Source: Thermoguttaceae bacterium (GTDB lineage Bacteria > Planctomycetota > Planctomycetia > Pirellulales > Thermoguttaceae). Taken from it: a DNA stretch of 64,000 nt. Location: the NCBI GenBank assembly GCA_017407125.1, contig JAFQXE010000045.1:1-64000 (forward strand), read 5' to 3'. A program made the translations under genes and the position numbers. Position 1 is the stretch's first letter. Every line of letters begins with the position of its first letter. Below the pieces are notes generated by a model. It had not been told where the DNA came from. It made no database searches and saw only the letters and a program-made list of their open reading frames with translations. Shown here piece after piece: positions 26,427 to 34,941 of the stretch.

Positions 26427-27518
26427 ATGACAGCTGCACGTTTGGTCCTGGAGGACGGCGCGGTATTTCCGGGCGAGTCTTTTGGGGCGGCAGTTTCCTC
26501 AGCCGGGGAGGTTGTTTTCAACACAGCCATGACCGGTTACACTGAAAGTCTTACTGACCCCTCTTACGCCGGACAAATTCTTGCCATGACTTGGCCGTTA
26601 GTTGGAAATTACGGCGTCCCTCCTCATCTTTTGGAAAACGGCATTCAAAAATTCTTCGAGTCAAATCAAATCTGGGTTAAAGGTCTTGTTGTCAGCGAAT
26701 ATTCTCAGCAGTACAGCCATTGGAACGCGGTGGAAAGCCTGTCTCAATGGATGGAACGCGAAGGGATCCCGGGCATTTTCGGAATCGACACGCGCGCGCT
26801 GACAAAACGGCTTCGAGAACGCGGCACGATGCTGGGCAAAATCATCGTCGACGATCCCGCCGGCAATCCGCAGGACGTCGAGTTTTACGATCCCGGCAAA
26901 GTCAATTTGATTGCTCAGTGCTCTTGTACGGAAATAACGGAGTACAAGCCGGAACAGCCGTCCGGGGTGAGGATAGCTTTAATTGACTGCGGCGCGAAGA
27001 ACAACATCTTACGCAGTCTGCTGCGGCGCGGCGCGACGGTGATTCGCGTCCCGTGGAATTTCGACGTTACGACCATCGACTACGACGGTCTGATGATTTC
27101 CAACGGGCCGGGCGACCCGCAAATGGCGGAAGAAACCGTTGAGAACATTAAAAAGGCGTTCGAGTTGAACAAGCCGATTTTCGGAATCTGCATGGGCAAC
27201 CAGCTCTTAGCCAGAGCGGCGGGCGCGACAACCTACAGAATGCGCTACGGTCATCGCGGACACAATCAGCCGGTCATTCTTCAGGGAACGCATCAAACCT
27301 GGATTACGTCGCAGAACCACGGCTACGCGGTTGACCCGCTTCGTCTGTCCGACGACTGGGAACCGAGTTATATCAACCTCAACGACGGCACTTGCGAAGG
27401 GATCGCCCATAAGAGCAAACCGTTCTCGTCCGTCCAGTTTCACCCGGAAGCCAGCGGCGGCCCCCGCGACGCCGGCGTACTGTTTGACAGGTTTTTACAA
27501 TTAGTAATTAACAATTAG
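26427..27518 (+). CDS. carA: Carbamoyl-phosphate synthase small subunit
   Basis: CarA releases ammonia from glutamine and passes it to CarB for carbamoyl phosphate, used in pyrimidine and arginine synthesis. ATG 26427 is preceded by AAGGGAGAA and gives 363 residues. The N-terminal domain starts ARLVLEDGAVFPGESFGA. The class I amidotransferase triad is visible: Cys in FGICMGNQLLA and His-Glu in QFHPEA. Stretches such as YRMRYGHRGHNQP, SQNHGYAV and GTCEGIAHKSKPFSSVQFHPE resemble, from memory, the eukaryotic CAD/CPS1 type more than the E. coli type. carB follows after 61 bases. Confidence 0.96.
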   Translation: MTAARLVLEDGAVFPGESFGAAVSSAGEVVFNTAMTGYTESLTDPSYAGQILAMTWPLVGNYGVPPHLLENGIQKFFESNQIWVKGLVVSEYSQQYSHWNAVESLSQWMEREGIPGIFGIDTRALTKRLRERGTMLGKIIVDDPAGNPQDVEFYDPGKVNLIAQCSCTEITEYKPEQPSGVRIALIDCGAKNNILRSLLRRGATVIRVPWNFDVTTIDYDGLMISNGPGDPQMAEETVENIKKAFELNKPIFGICMGNQLLARAAGATTYRMRYGHRGHNQPVILQGTHQTWITSQNHGYAVDPLRLSDDWEPSYINLNDGTCEGIAHKSKPFSSVQFHPEASGGPRDAGVLFDRFLQLVINN

Positions 27519-27612
27519 CAATTAGCAATTGACGCTTCGCGTCTGTTCCTGATTCAACACTTCATATAAGTTACATATCATGTCCCCACTTGCAACTCGC
27601 AACTCACAGCTT
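27504..27612. repeat. 7-bp arrays between and into carA and carB
   Basis: AATTAGC units overlap the carA stop codon (about 27499-27529), then GACGCTTCGCGTC forms a short hairpin. CGCAACT units at about 27590-27606 form the first codons of carB (SPLATRNSQL). Repeat units thus touch both gene ends. Confidence 0.8.
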
Positions 27613-30600
27613 GCCGCTAACAGTTTATCCAAAGTCCTTCTTCTTGGTTCTGGAGCTTTGAAGATTGGCGAGGCTGGAGAATTTGACTACTCTGGCTCTC
27701 AGGCTCTCAAGGCGTTGAGGGAAGAGGGCATTCACACTGTTCTTATCAATCCGAACATTGCAACCGTACAGACCTCGCAGGGCGTAGCTGATACGGTTTA
27801 TTTTTTGCCTGTTACGCCGGAATACGTGGAACAGGTAATCCAAAAAGAGCGGCCGGACGGGATTCTGCTTTCCTTCGGCGGGCAGACGGCTCTTAACTGC
27901 GGCGTGGCGTTGTACAAAAACGGGACGCTGGACAAATACGGGGTTCGGGTTTTGGGAACGCCGGTTGAAGCGATTATCAATACCGAAGACCGCGATCTGT
28001 TCGTGAAAAAACTGTCGGAGATCGGCGTCCATACGATTAAATCCGAGGCGGTCGAGAATATCGAAGACGCAGTCAAGGCGGCGGAAGAAGTCGGCTATCC
28101 GGTAATTATCCGCGCGGCGTACACGCTGGGCGGACAAGGCAGCGCGTTTTGTGACAACGAAGAAGAGCTGCGTCTGCACGCCGCCAACGCTCTGGCGTTT
28201 TCCAACCAGATTCTGGTTGAAAAGTCCCTTCGCGGCTGGAAGGAAATTGAATACGAAGTCGTTCGCGACCGGTTTGACAACTGCATTACCGTTTGCAACA
28301 TGGAGAATTTTGACCCGCTGGGAATTCACACCGGCGAGTCGATTGTCGTCGCGCCGTCCCAGACGCTCACCGATACGGAATACCATAAACTTCGAGAGCT
28401 GGCAATCAAGATCGTTCGTCACGTCGGGATTATCGGCGAGTGCAACGTTCAGTACGCTTTAGACCCCAATTCCGAGGACTATCGCGTTATCGAGGTCAAC
28501 GCCCGTCTGTCGCGGTCGTCCGCTCTTGCCAGCAAGGCGACCGGCTATCCGCTGGCGTTTGTCGCCGCCAAGCTGGCGATGGGGTACAACCTCTACGAGC
28601 TGAAAAACAGCGTTACGCAAACCACAAGCGCATTTTTCGAGCCGGCGTTGGACTACTGCGTTGTGAAAATCCCCCGTTGGGATTTGTCGAAGTTCAAGGG
28701 CGTTTCCAAACAGATCGGCTCGTCCATGAAATCCGTCGGGGAAGTCATGGCGATTGGGCGCAGTTTTGAAGAGGCGATTCAAAAAGGACTCCGCATGATC
28801 GGGCAAGGCATGCACGGATTCGTCGCCAATCACGAACTCAAGTTCGAGAACCTGGACGACGCGCTCGTTCATCCAACCGACAGCCGCATTTTCGCCGTCG
28901 CCAAAGCGTTCCATCAAGGGTACTCGGTCGACAAGATTCACGAGCTGACCAGCATCGACAAATGGTTTTTGTACAAGCTGGAATCCATCTACAACGTTCA
29001 TCGAGCGATTGACGAGTACCACAATTTCAAGGACATCCCCAGCGATTTGCTTCTGACGGCAAAGAAAAAGGGCTTTTCCGATTTCCAGATTGGGCGTCTT
29101 GTAACGCACGGTCAAACGGACCCGGAAGACGCTATGCTCGAAGCCCGGGCGGAACGCAAACGACGCGGAATCAACCCGTTTGTCAAGCAGATTGATACGC
29201 TGGCGGCAGAGTTTCCCGCCAAGACGAATTATCTGTACTTGACGTACCACGCCACCGAACACGACGTCGAATTCCACAAAGACCGCCGATCGGTTATCGT
29301 TCTCGGGTCCGGGGCGTACAGAATCGGGTCGTCGGTGGAGTTTGACTGGTGCTGCGTCGGCGCGATTAAAACCATTCAGGCGGAAGGATACCGGGGCGTG
29401 ATGATAAACTGCAATCCGGAAACCGTTTCGACCGACTACGACATGTGCGACCGTCTGTACTTCGACGAACTGTCTCTGGAAGCGGTTCTCGACATCGCGG
29501 AATTTGAAGCGCCCAAAGGCGTCGTCGTGTCGATGGGCGGGCAGATTCCCAACAACCTCGCCATGCGCCTGCACGCTCAAGCCGTCCCGATTTTGGGGAC
29601 GACGCCGGAGTCCATCGACAGCGCCGAAGACCGACATCTGTTCTCCGCTTTATGTGACAAGATGGGCGTAGACCAGCCCCGCTGGCGCGAGCTGACGTCG
29701 ATGGATGAGATTTACGATTTCGCCGACGAGGTCGGATTCCCGCTGATGGTTCGCCCCAGCTACGTCCTTTCCGGCGCTGCTATGAACGTCGTTTCCAACA
29801 AGTCGGAGTTGAATCATTTCCTCACGTTGGCAGCGAACGTGTCGCAAAAGCACCCGGTCGTCGTTTCGGAATTTATTGTCGACGCCAAAGAGATTGAATT
29901 CGACGCGGTTGCTCAAAATGGGGAAATTGTCGCCTACGCCATTTCTGAACACGTCGAGTTTGCCGGCGTCCATTCCGGCGACGCGACGATCGTCTTTCCG
30001 CCGCAAAAACTGTATGTCGAAACGATTCGACGAATCAAAAAGATCGCTCGAAAAGTCGCCCAGGCTCTGGATATTTCCGGACCGTTCAATATGCAGCTTT
30101 TGGCGCGTGACAACGACATCAAAGTGATCGAATGCAACCTCCGCGCCAGCCGCTCGTTCCCGTTCGTTTCCAAGGTGCTGAAAATTGACCTCATCGAACT
30201 GGCGACGAAAGTTATCCTGGGCATTCCCGTCGAAAAGCCAAATCGAAGCGCGTTCGACCTCGACTACGTCGGAATTAAAGCGCCGCAGTTCAGCTTCTCC
30301 CGACTGGCGAAAGCCGACCCGGTTTTGGGCGTCGAGATGGCGTCAACCGGGGAAGTCGGCTGTCTGGGCGAGGATTTCTACGAAGCGATTTTGAAGTCCA
30401 TGCTGGCAACCGGATACCGCATCCCGACCAAGAAAAAGATTCTGCTTTCTTCCGGACCGTCCAAGGCGAAAGCGGAACTGCTCCCGATTTGCCGTCAACT
30501 GATTAAAAACGGATTTACGCTCTACGGCACGCGAGGCACGACCGCGTATTTGCTGGAACACGAAGTCCCCGCCATCGCCGTTGGGTGGCCCGACGAGTTG

Positions 30601-30873
30601 ACCAACCGTACCGACGCCGCGCCCAATCCGGATTCGTCCATGCTCATCAACGCCTTGGATTTGATTCGCAACGGAGAAGTCGACCTGGTTGTCAACATTC
30701 CCAAAAACCTGTCGTCAACGGAACTGAGCGCCGACTACGACATCCGCCGCGCCGCGATTGACTACAACGTCCCGCTACTGACGAACGTCCGGCTTTCCAC
30801 CGCGTTTTTACAAGCCGTCTGCCGACGACTCGACAATGCGCCGATTCAGATTAAGTCCTGGAAGGAATACTGA
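27580..30873 (+). CDS. carB: Carbamoyl-phosphate synthase large subunit
   Basis: This 1097-residue protein has the two ATP-grasp halves expected of CarB. The first half begins VLLLGSGALKIGEAGEFDYSGSQ and the second VIVLGSGAYRIGSSVEFDWCC; an MGS-like allosteric domain (FTLYGTRGTTAYLLEHEVPAIAV) closes it. Segments such as SFGGQTALNCGVALYK, VNARLSRSSALASKATGYPLAFVAAKLA and LDYCVVKIPRWDLSKF recall eukaryotic CAD/CPS1 rather than E. coli CarB. The first ~14 residues (SPLATRNSQLAANS) come from a 7-bp repeat, and no good ribosome site precedes ATG 27580. mnmE follows after 33 bases. Confidence 0.96.
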   Translation: MSPLATRNSQLAANSLSKVLLLGSGALKIGEAGEFDYSGSQALKALREEGIHTVLINPNIATVQTSQGVADTVYFLPVTPEYVEQVIQKERPDGILLSFGGQTALNCGVALYKNGTLDKYGVRVLGTPVEAIINTEDRDLFVKKLSEIGVHTIKSEAVENIEDAVKAAEEVGYPVIIRAAYTLGGQGSAFCDNEEELRLHAANALAFSNQILVEKSLRGWKEIEYEVVRDRFDNCITVCNMENFDPLGIHTGESIVVAPSQTLTDTEYHKLRELAIKIVRHVGIIGECNVQYALDPNSEDYRVIEVNARLSRSSALASKATGYPLAFVAAKLAMGYNLYELKNSVTQTTSAFFEPALDYCVVKIPRWDLSKFKGVSKQIGSSMKSVGEVMAIGRSFEEAIQKGLRMIGQGMHGFVANHELKFENLDDALVHPTDSRIFAVAKAFHQGYSVDKIHELTSIDKWFLYKLESIYNVHRAIDEYHNFKDIPSDLLLTAKKKGFSDFQIGRLVTHGQTDPEDAMLEARAERKRRGINPFVKQIDTLAAEFPAKTNYLYLTYHATEHDVEFHKDRRSVIVLGSGAYRIGSSVEFDWCCVGAIKTIQAEGYRGVMINCNPETVSTDYDMCDRLYFDELSLEAVLDIAEFEAPKGVVVSMGGQIPNNLAMRLHAQAVPILGTTPESIDSAEDRHLFSALCDKMGVDQPRWRELTSMDEIYDFADEVGFPLMVRPSYVLSGAAMNVVSNKSELNHFLTLAANVSQKHPVVVSEFIVDAKEIEFDAVAQNGEIVAYAISEHVEFAGVHSGDATIVFPPQKLYVETIRRIKKIARKVAQALDISGPFNMQLLARDNDIKVIECNLRASRSFPFVSKVLKIDLIELATKVILGIPVEKPNRSAFDLDYVGIKAPQFSFSRLAKADPVLGVEMASTGEVGCLGEDFYEAILKSMLATGYRIPTKKKILLSSGPSKAKAELLPICRQLIKNGFTLYGTRGTTAYLLEHEVPAIAVGWPDELTNRTDAAPNPDSSMLINALDLIRNGEVDLVVNIPKNLSSTELSADYDIRRAAIDYNVPLLTNVRLSTAFLQAVCRRLDNAPIQIKSWKEY

Positions 30874-30905
30874 GGCAGTAGGCAATAGGCAGTAGGCAGT
30901 AGTTA
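30873..30905. repeat. GGCAGTA 7-bp array between carB and mnmE
   Basis: Four to five GGCAGTA-type units (one is GGCAATA) fill the 33-base gap and end next to the mnmE start codon. They replace any recognisable ribosome-binding site. Confidence 0.85.
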
Positions 30906-30906
30906 G

Positions 30907-32301
30907 ATGAAATTCAGTCAGACAGACGATACGATTGTTGCGATTTCGTCGCCCTTGACGGGTGCGGCGCTGGGGATTGTGCGTCTGTCGGGAGCGCAGA
31001 CGATTGATATTCTTTCCAACTGTTTTGGTCTGTCGCTTGAAAAGCCCGCCTGGGCGACTCGATTGGAAGCGCCGCTGATGCTGGACGCCGGGGCGTCTCC
31101 ACTCCCGGCAAGCGTCTATCTTTGGCAAGAGGGACATTCGTATACCGGGGAACTGAGCGCGGAAATCCATACGATCGGTTCTTTGCCGCTGCTAAACAGG
31201 ATTGTTGACCGGTTGATCGAATCCGGAGCGCGGGCGGCGCAAGGCGGTGAGTTTACCTTTCGCGCGTTCCTCTCCGGCTCTATCGACTTGACGCAGGCGG
31301 AGGCGGTTTTAGGGCTGATTGAGGCGTCCGACGAAGCCTCGTTCAAAACTGCCGCCCGACAGCTGGCTGGCGGGTTTTCGTCCAAGCTGAAGTCCGTTCG
31401 AAACGAACTGCTCGACGTTCTGGTTTATCTGGAAGCCGGGTTCGATTACGCGGAAGAAGACCTGTCGTACTTGACGACCGAACAGCTTCAAAGCGCTATT
31501 TCCTCCGCTCTGGACAAGGTTCAGGACGTCCGCCGCCGATTGCAAAAGGACGTCTCCGCGGTCGTCTCCAACCGGGTTGTTTTAATCGGCGAGCCGAACG
31601 CTGGCAAGAGCAGTCTGCTCAACGCGCTGGCTGAACGTCAGGCGGCGATCGTGTCGCACACCCCCGGCTCGACGCGAGACTATGTAACAGCGCGAGTCGT
31701 CTGGGACGGCGTCCCACTGGAAATCATCGATACAGCAGGGAGAGAGGATGTTGATTCTGGGGAGCGGACATTGTCCGCGGATTTTGGGCGGGTAATACCC
31801 GCCCCCCATAAGTCTATTGCCGCTCAGGCGCAGGAACTGGCAAACGAGCAGAAAGACTCGGCGGATATTGTCGTCTTGTGCGTCCCGGTTGATCAGCAGC
31901 CGCAAACGGACGACGACGTCGATTTGATTGTCAGAACGAAGTCCGACAAAGCCTCTGCGGTATCCAACACCCCCGACGGAGAACTGTTCTGTTCCGCCAT
32001 AACGGGCGATGGAATTGACCAGCTTCGTCAGGCGATTGTTCAGCTTGTCGCCGGTCGTTCGTCCGGACAGACGGAAATTCTGGCGTCGACGTCTCAGCGG
32101 TGCCGGGAACTGGCTCAGCGGGCGGAAGAGTTTCTTACAGCCGCGTTGGATCTATGCCGCGACGAGTCCGGTTTCGTCCCGGAAGAGTTGATAGCTGAGA
32201 ACCTGCGGCTGACGCTCAACGCCCTGGGAGAAATCGTCGGGGAAGTTTGCACGGACGACATTCTGGAAGGCATCTTCGGTCGCTTCTGCGTGGGGAAATA
32301 G
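30907..32301 (+). CDS. mnmE: tRNA modification GTPase MnmE
   Basis: MnmE works with MnmG to modify U34 of certain tRNAs. The 464-residue protein has the N-terminal folate-binding domain (DDTIVAISSPLTGAALGIVRLSG), helical domain and G domain: G1 GEPNAGKSS, G2 TPGSTRD, G3 DTAGR, G4 TKSD, and the C-terminal FCVGK that matches the usual CxGK. Directly after G3, about 20 residues (SGERTLSADFGRVIPAPHKS) are encoded by an in-frame P1 element, placing the insertion beside switch II. The rest of the domain continues normally (IAAQAQELANEQKDSADIVVLC). It is likely functional because all motifs survive, but this needs testing. Confidence 0.94.
   Translation: MKFSQTDDTIVAISSPLTGAALGIVRLSGAQTIDILSNCFGLSLEKPAWATRLEAPLMLDAGASPLPASVYLWQEGHSYTGELSAEIHTIGSLPLLNRIVDRLIESGARAAQGGEFTFRAFLSGSIDLTQAEAVLGLIEASDEASFKTAARQLAGGFSSKLKSVRNELLDVLVYLEAGFDYAEEDLSYLTTEQLQSAISSALDKVQDVRRRLQKDVSAVVSNRVVLIGEPNAGKSSLLNALAERQAAIVSHTPGSTRDYVTARVVWDGVPLEIIDTAGREDVDSGERTLSADFGRVIPAPHKSIAAQAQELANEQKDSADIVVLCVPVDQQPQTDDDVDLIVRTKSDKASAVSNTPDGELFCSAITGDGIDQLRQAIVQLVAGRSSGQTEILASTSQRCRELAQRAEEFLTAALDLCRDESGFVPEELIAENLRLTLNALGEIVGEVCTDDILEGIFGRFCVGK
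31759..31807. repeat. P1 palindromic element inside mnmE, copy 5
   Basis: This short 49-bp copy has both hairpins and an 8-base spacer. It is read in frame and contributes the residues after the DTAGR motif of MnmE. Its reading frame differs from those used in the GT39 genes. Confidence 0.92.
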
Positions 32302-32355
32302 CGGGAACGCAACAATTTTTCTCTGGAAATTTTCCCTTTTTCCCGCTTATACGTC

Positions 32356-32384
32356 TTGACAAAAGCGCGTTTTGATGTCAAAAT
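32356..32384 (+). promoter_or_regulatory. Candidate promoter for the STAS/HATPase pair
   Basis: TTGACA (32356-32361) and CAAAAT (32379-32384) are 17 bases apart. The spacer end and -10 overlap the inverted repeat TTTTGATGTCAAAA (32370-32383), a possible operator. Confidence 0.5.
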
Positions 32385-32457
32385 AGATGAGTGTAATAGG
32401 AAGGGCGTTTGCCGACGTCCTTTGTGTTTTTGTTTTTGACCATTTTAAGGTTTATAC

Positions 32458-32811
32458 ATGGCAGACTATCAACATATCGTTTTGAATGAAGTGGCAGATA
32501 TAACTGTCGTTCATTTTTTGGATTCCCGAATTATCGAAGACCTCGCCATTCAGCAGCTGGGAGCGGAACTGTTCTCGCTGGTTGAAGTCGAAGGCCGCAA
32601 AAAGCTCGTATTGAATTTTTCGACAGTGAACTTCATGTCGTCCTCCGCTTTGAGCAAGCTGATCAACCTTCATAAAAAGGTTGTCGCGGCGGGCGGATCC
32701 ATGAAACTGTGCAATATTTCGCCGGATATTCGTGAGATCTTTACAATTACCAACTTGAATCGTTTGTTTGACATTCGCAAAGAAGAAGCGGACGCCATCG
32801 CCGCTTTCTAG
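32458..32811 (+). CDS. STAS-domain anti-anti-sigma factor
   Basis: This 117-residue protein is a single STAS domain, related to SpoIIAA/RsbV. The phosphorylatable serine region reads NFMSSSALSKLINLHKKV, matching the usual DSSGLG-like site position but with MSSSALS. It would bind the kinase encoded immediately downstream when unphosphorylated. The two genes nearly touch (stop TAG 32809-32811, next ATG 32823). No sigma factor or PP2C phosphatase gene is adjacent. Confidence 0.88.
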   Translation: MADYQHIVLNEVADITVVHFLDSRIIEDLAIQQLGAELFSLVEVEGRKKLVLNFSTVNFMSSSALSKLINLHKKVVAAGGSMKLCNISPDIREIFTITNLNRLFDIRKEEADAIAAF

Positions 32812-32822
32812 TGGGGCAAGCT

Positions 32823-33263
32823 ATGTCAGAAGGAGCCGATTTATTTTCTGCCGAACAATGGGCGTGGTATCGCGACGTTGAACTCAACAGCGATTCGACA
32901 GACTGCACGCGCGGTCTGCTGGACGAAATTCTCAATACGCTCATGAACAACGGTTGGGAAAACAAACTGGTTTTCGGCGTTCATCTGTCGATGGAAGAAG
33001 CCCTCGTCAATGCTGTGAAACACGGCAATAAATACGATCCCGCCAAAAAGGTTCACGTTCGCGTCGGCATCTCTCCCAATCTGTTCAGAGCGGAAATTGC
33101 AGACGAAGGCGACGGGTTCGACCCCGACAAACTTCCCGATCCGACGGATCCCGATTATTTAGATAAACCCAACGGACGCGGCGTTATGCTCATGCGGAAT
33201 TTCATGACCAAAGTCGAGTATAATCCCAAAGGCAACGCCGTCTTTATGGAAAAAGTCCGATAA
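32823..33263 (+). CDS. RsbW-like anti-sigma serine kinase (HATPase)
   Basis: From ATG 32823 this 146-residue protein is a GHKL ATPase of the RsbW/SpoIIAB type. The N box is MEEALVNAVKHGNKYD, the G1 box is EIADEGDGFDP and the G2 box is NGRGVMLMRNFM. It should phosphorylate the STAS partner and inhibit a target, a sigma factor or another regulator elsewhere in the genome. A GTG at 32811 overlapping the STAS stop is an alternative start. A strong terminator follows. Confidence 0.88.
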   Translation: MSEGADLFSAEQWAWYRDVELNSDSTDCTRGLLDEILNTLMNNGWENKLVFGVHLSMEEALVNAVKHGNKYDPAKKVHVRVGISPNLFRAEIADEGDGFDPDKLPDPTDPDYLDKPNGRGVMLMRNFMTKVEYNPKGNAVFMEKVR

Positions 33264-33292
33264 CCCCCAAACTCGTTTACCGATTCAAACAA

Positions 33293-33331
33293 AATCCCCT
33301 TGAATGTAACAGACGTTCAAGGGGATTGCTT
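33293..33331. terminator. Bidirectional intrinsic terminator
   Basis: A perfect 12-bp stem AATCCCCTTGAA (33293-33304) / TTCAAGGGGATT (33316-33327) is followed by GCTTTTT. On the opposite strand it is followed by TTGTTTG, so it can also end the minus-strand SDR transcript. Confidence 0.85.
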
Positions 33332-33338
33332 TTTATAA

Positions 33339-33461
33339 GTTGCGAGTTGCGAGAGGATATAGGCGAGCCACGGGTGTTAACCCGTGGGTGTGAGCGGAGC
33401 GAACGTTGAAACGCTTTGCGTCCTAACCACTAACCACTTACCACTTAATACTTACAACTCT
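33339..33461. repeat. Composite repeat with CCACGGGT palindrome
   Basis: Units of GAGTTGC (33341-33356) are followed by a perfect 8-bp hairpin CCACGGGT-GTTA-ACCCGTGG (33368-33387). A GAACGTTGAAACGCTTTGCGTC segment and TAACCAC-type 7-bp units (about 33422-33458) come next. The hairpin shares the GGGT/ACCC core with P1 but is a different sequence. Confidence 0.8.
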
Positions 33462-33465
33462 TCTC

Positions 33466-34296
33466 TTACGCGTACCACGACATAACTCTGTCGACGAAGC
33501 CGGGGGAAATGCGGTTGAGTACGCAAAGGACTTCTCCCCAGAAGTAGGGGACGAGTTCGTGGTCGCCGCGTTTGAGCGATTTGACGATTCTCTTTGCAAC
33601 GTATTCCGGCGTTACGGGCTTGTGAGAGGGCCAGTTCGCCATGCCGGTTTTGTCGATAACGGAATCGAAGAACTCGGTCTTGGTTGTGCCGGGGCTGACG
33701 GTTAAGACGTCGACGCCCTTTGACTTGAGTTCCGCACGCAGGGCTTGAGTAAACCCGTGCAGACCGCATTTCGCTGCGGAGTATTCTGAACTGTACGGCG
33801 CGCCGACTTTGCCCATGATGGAGCTGGTAAAAGAAATAATCGGGGCGCACCCGGTTTTGGTTTGCTTGTAGGCGTCTGCGGATTTGAACAGTTCCGGCAG
33901 CGCGATGCGAGTCATTTCGATAGAAGATATCAGATTGACGTCCAGAATCTGGAGAAGTCTGTCCGGATCGGCGTCTTCAAACAGACCAAACGCACCAACG
34001 CCAGCGTTGTTGACCAGAACGTCCAAGCCACCGAACGCGATAATCGCCGTTTGAAGAACCTCCATGCGGACGTCGTCGTCGGCAATGTCGCCGACGACAA
34101 TCTGAACGCTTTGGTCGTTCAAAGCGCTGTTTGAATTGAGAATCTCCGCTTTCAGTTCTTCAAGCCGTTCCGCCCGGCGAGCGGTGAGGACGAGCCGACA
34201 ATTGTATTTTGCCAGCTCTAACGCCAATGCGCGGCCAATACCGCTTGACGTTCCGGTAATAATGACTCTCGCGTTGTCGAGTTTACGTTTGGTCAT
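33466..34296 (-). CDS. Short-chain dehydrogenase/reductase
   Basis: This 276-residue protein is a classical SDR. The NAD(P)-binding motif is TGTSSGIGRALAL (TGxxxGxG) and NNAG is present as NNAGVGAFG. The catalytic Ser is in SFTSSIMG and the YxxxK in YSAAKCGLHGF. Arg residues after the second strand (LTARRAERLEEL) suggest NADP preference. It is the last gene of a minus-strand run with a ketosynthase, ACP and CrtI-like flavoprotein, so it may reduce a ketoacyl intermediate of that cluster; that role is inferred. Confidence 0.88.
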   Translation of the reverse strand: MTKRKLDNARVIITGTSSGIGRALALELAKYNCRLVLTARRAERLEELKAEILNSNSALNDQSVQIVVGDIADDDVRMEVLQTAIIAFGGLDVLVNNAGVGAFGLFEDADPDRLLQILDVNLISSIEMTRIALPELFKSADAYKQTKTGCAPIISFTSSIMGKVGAPYSSEYSAAKCGLHGFTQALRAELKSKGVDVLTVSPGTTKTEFFDSVIDKTGMANWPSHKPVTPEYVAKRIVKSLKRGDHELVPYFWGEVLCVLNRISPGFVDRVMSWYA

Positions 34297-34332
34297 AATA
34301 TGTAAATATAACGCCTGGCGTTATAATAGCAT

Positions 34333-34899
34333 TTAATCTTTCAGTTCAAGGGTTGGCGAATCTCCGCCGGAGTTTTCTCCAACTTCGATTCCCAAATTGT
34401 ACGTCTTACCCTGATACTTAGCTTCAATCTTATAGAACCCGCAAGGAATTCCCGGCAGGTTGTCTTCGTTGGGCGCGGTAAGGGTAATGACGCCGGAAAC
34501 GTTGGTTGTGTCGGAGAATTGAATCTTCTTTCCACCCATGAAATCCTCAGAGGAAACGGTAACCTGAGCGCCGTCGACGGGTTTGCCGTCTTTGACAAGC
34601 TTGACGCTGGCGGTTTGAAGTCCAAGCCGGGATTCTTTCCAAATGCGAACCCGATTGGCGATCTCCGTTGACGTAACAGCGGTCATGTTCGGAAACGCGA
34701 ATTTGATGCTGGGCGCTTTGTCGAGTTCGTCTCCGGAAATTTGACCGTCCCCGTTGAGGTCGTACTGCTTCATCGCGGCGGCGGCAATAGCCTGCGTATC
34801 GTAAGCCGGCGCTTTAAGGCGCTTTGAACGGCGCGGACCGCAGCCAATAACGGAAACGCATAACGAAATCGCTAAAATCAACAGTAAAACCTTTTTCAT
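34333..34899 (-). CDS. EF-hand lipoprotein
   Basis: This 188-residue protein has a lipoprotein signal (MKKVLLLILAISLCVSVIGC, lipobox VIGC). One clear EF-hand loop follows (DLNGDGQISGDEL) and would bind calcium. The C-terminal domain is beta-rich with a carboxypeptidase-regulatory-like look (VKLVKDGKPVDGAQVTVSS). It lies between the flavoprotein and SDR genes and probably sits in the periplasm. Its relation to the lipid cluster is unclear. Confidence 0.8.
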   Translation of the reverse strand: MKKVLLLILAISLCVSVIGCGPRRSKRLKAPAYDTQAIAAAAMKQYDLNGDGQISGDELDKAPSIKFAFPNMTAVTSTEIANRVRIWKESRLGLQTASVKLVKDGKPVDGAQVTVSSEDFMGGKKIQFSDTTNVSGVITLTAPNEDNLPGIPCGFYKIEAKYQGKTYNLGIEVGENSGGDSPTLELKD

Positions 34900-34941
34900 G
34901 ATGTTTGTCCTTTTAGGATTGTTACAAAGGGGAAAACGAAA

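Noticed and set aside
28459..29637. 392-residue open frame opposite carB
   Set aside because: It mirrors carB codons in the opposite strand, has Arg/Asp/Val-rich composition and no recognisable domain. Similar long shadows oppose nifJ (44135-45049, 46178-47089), topA (55295-56320), feoB and a HlyD gene.
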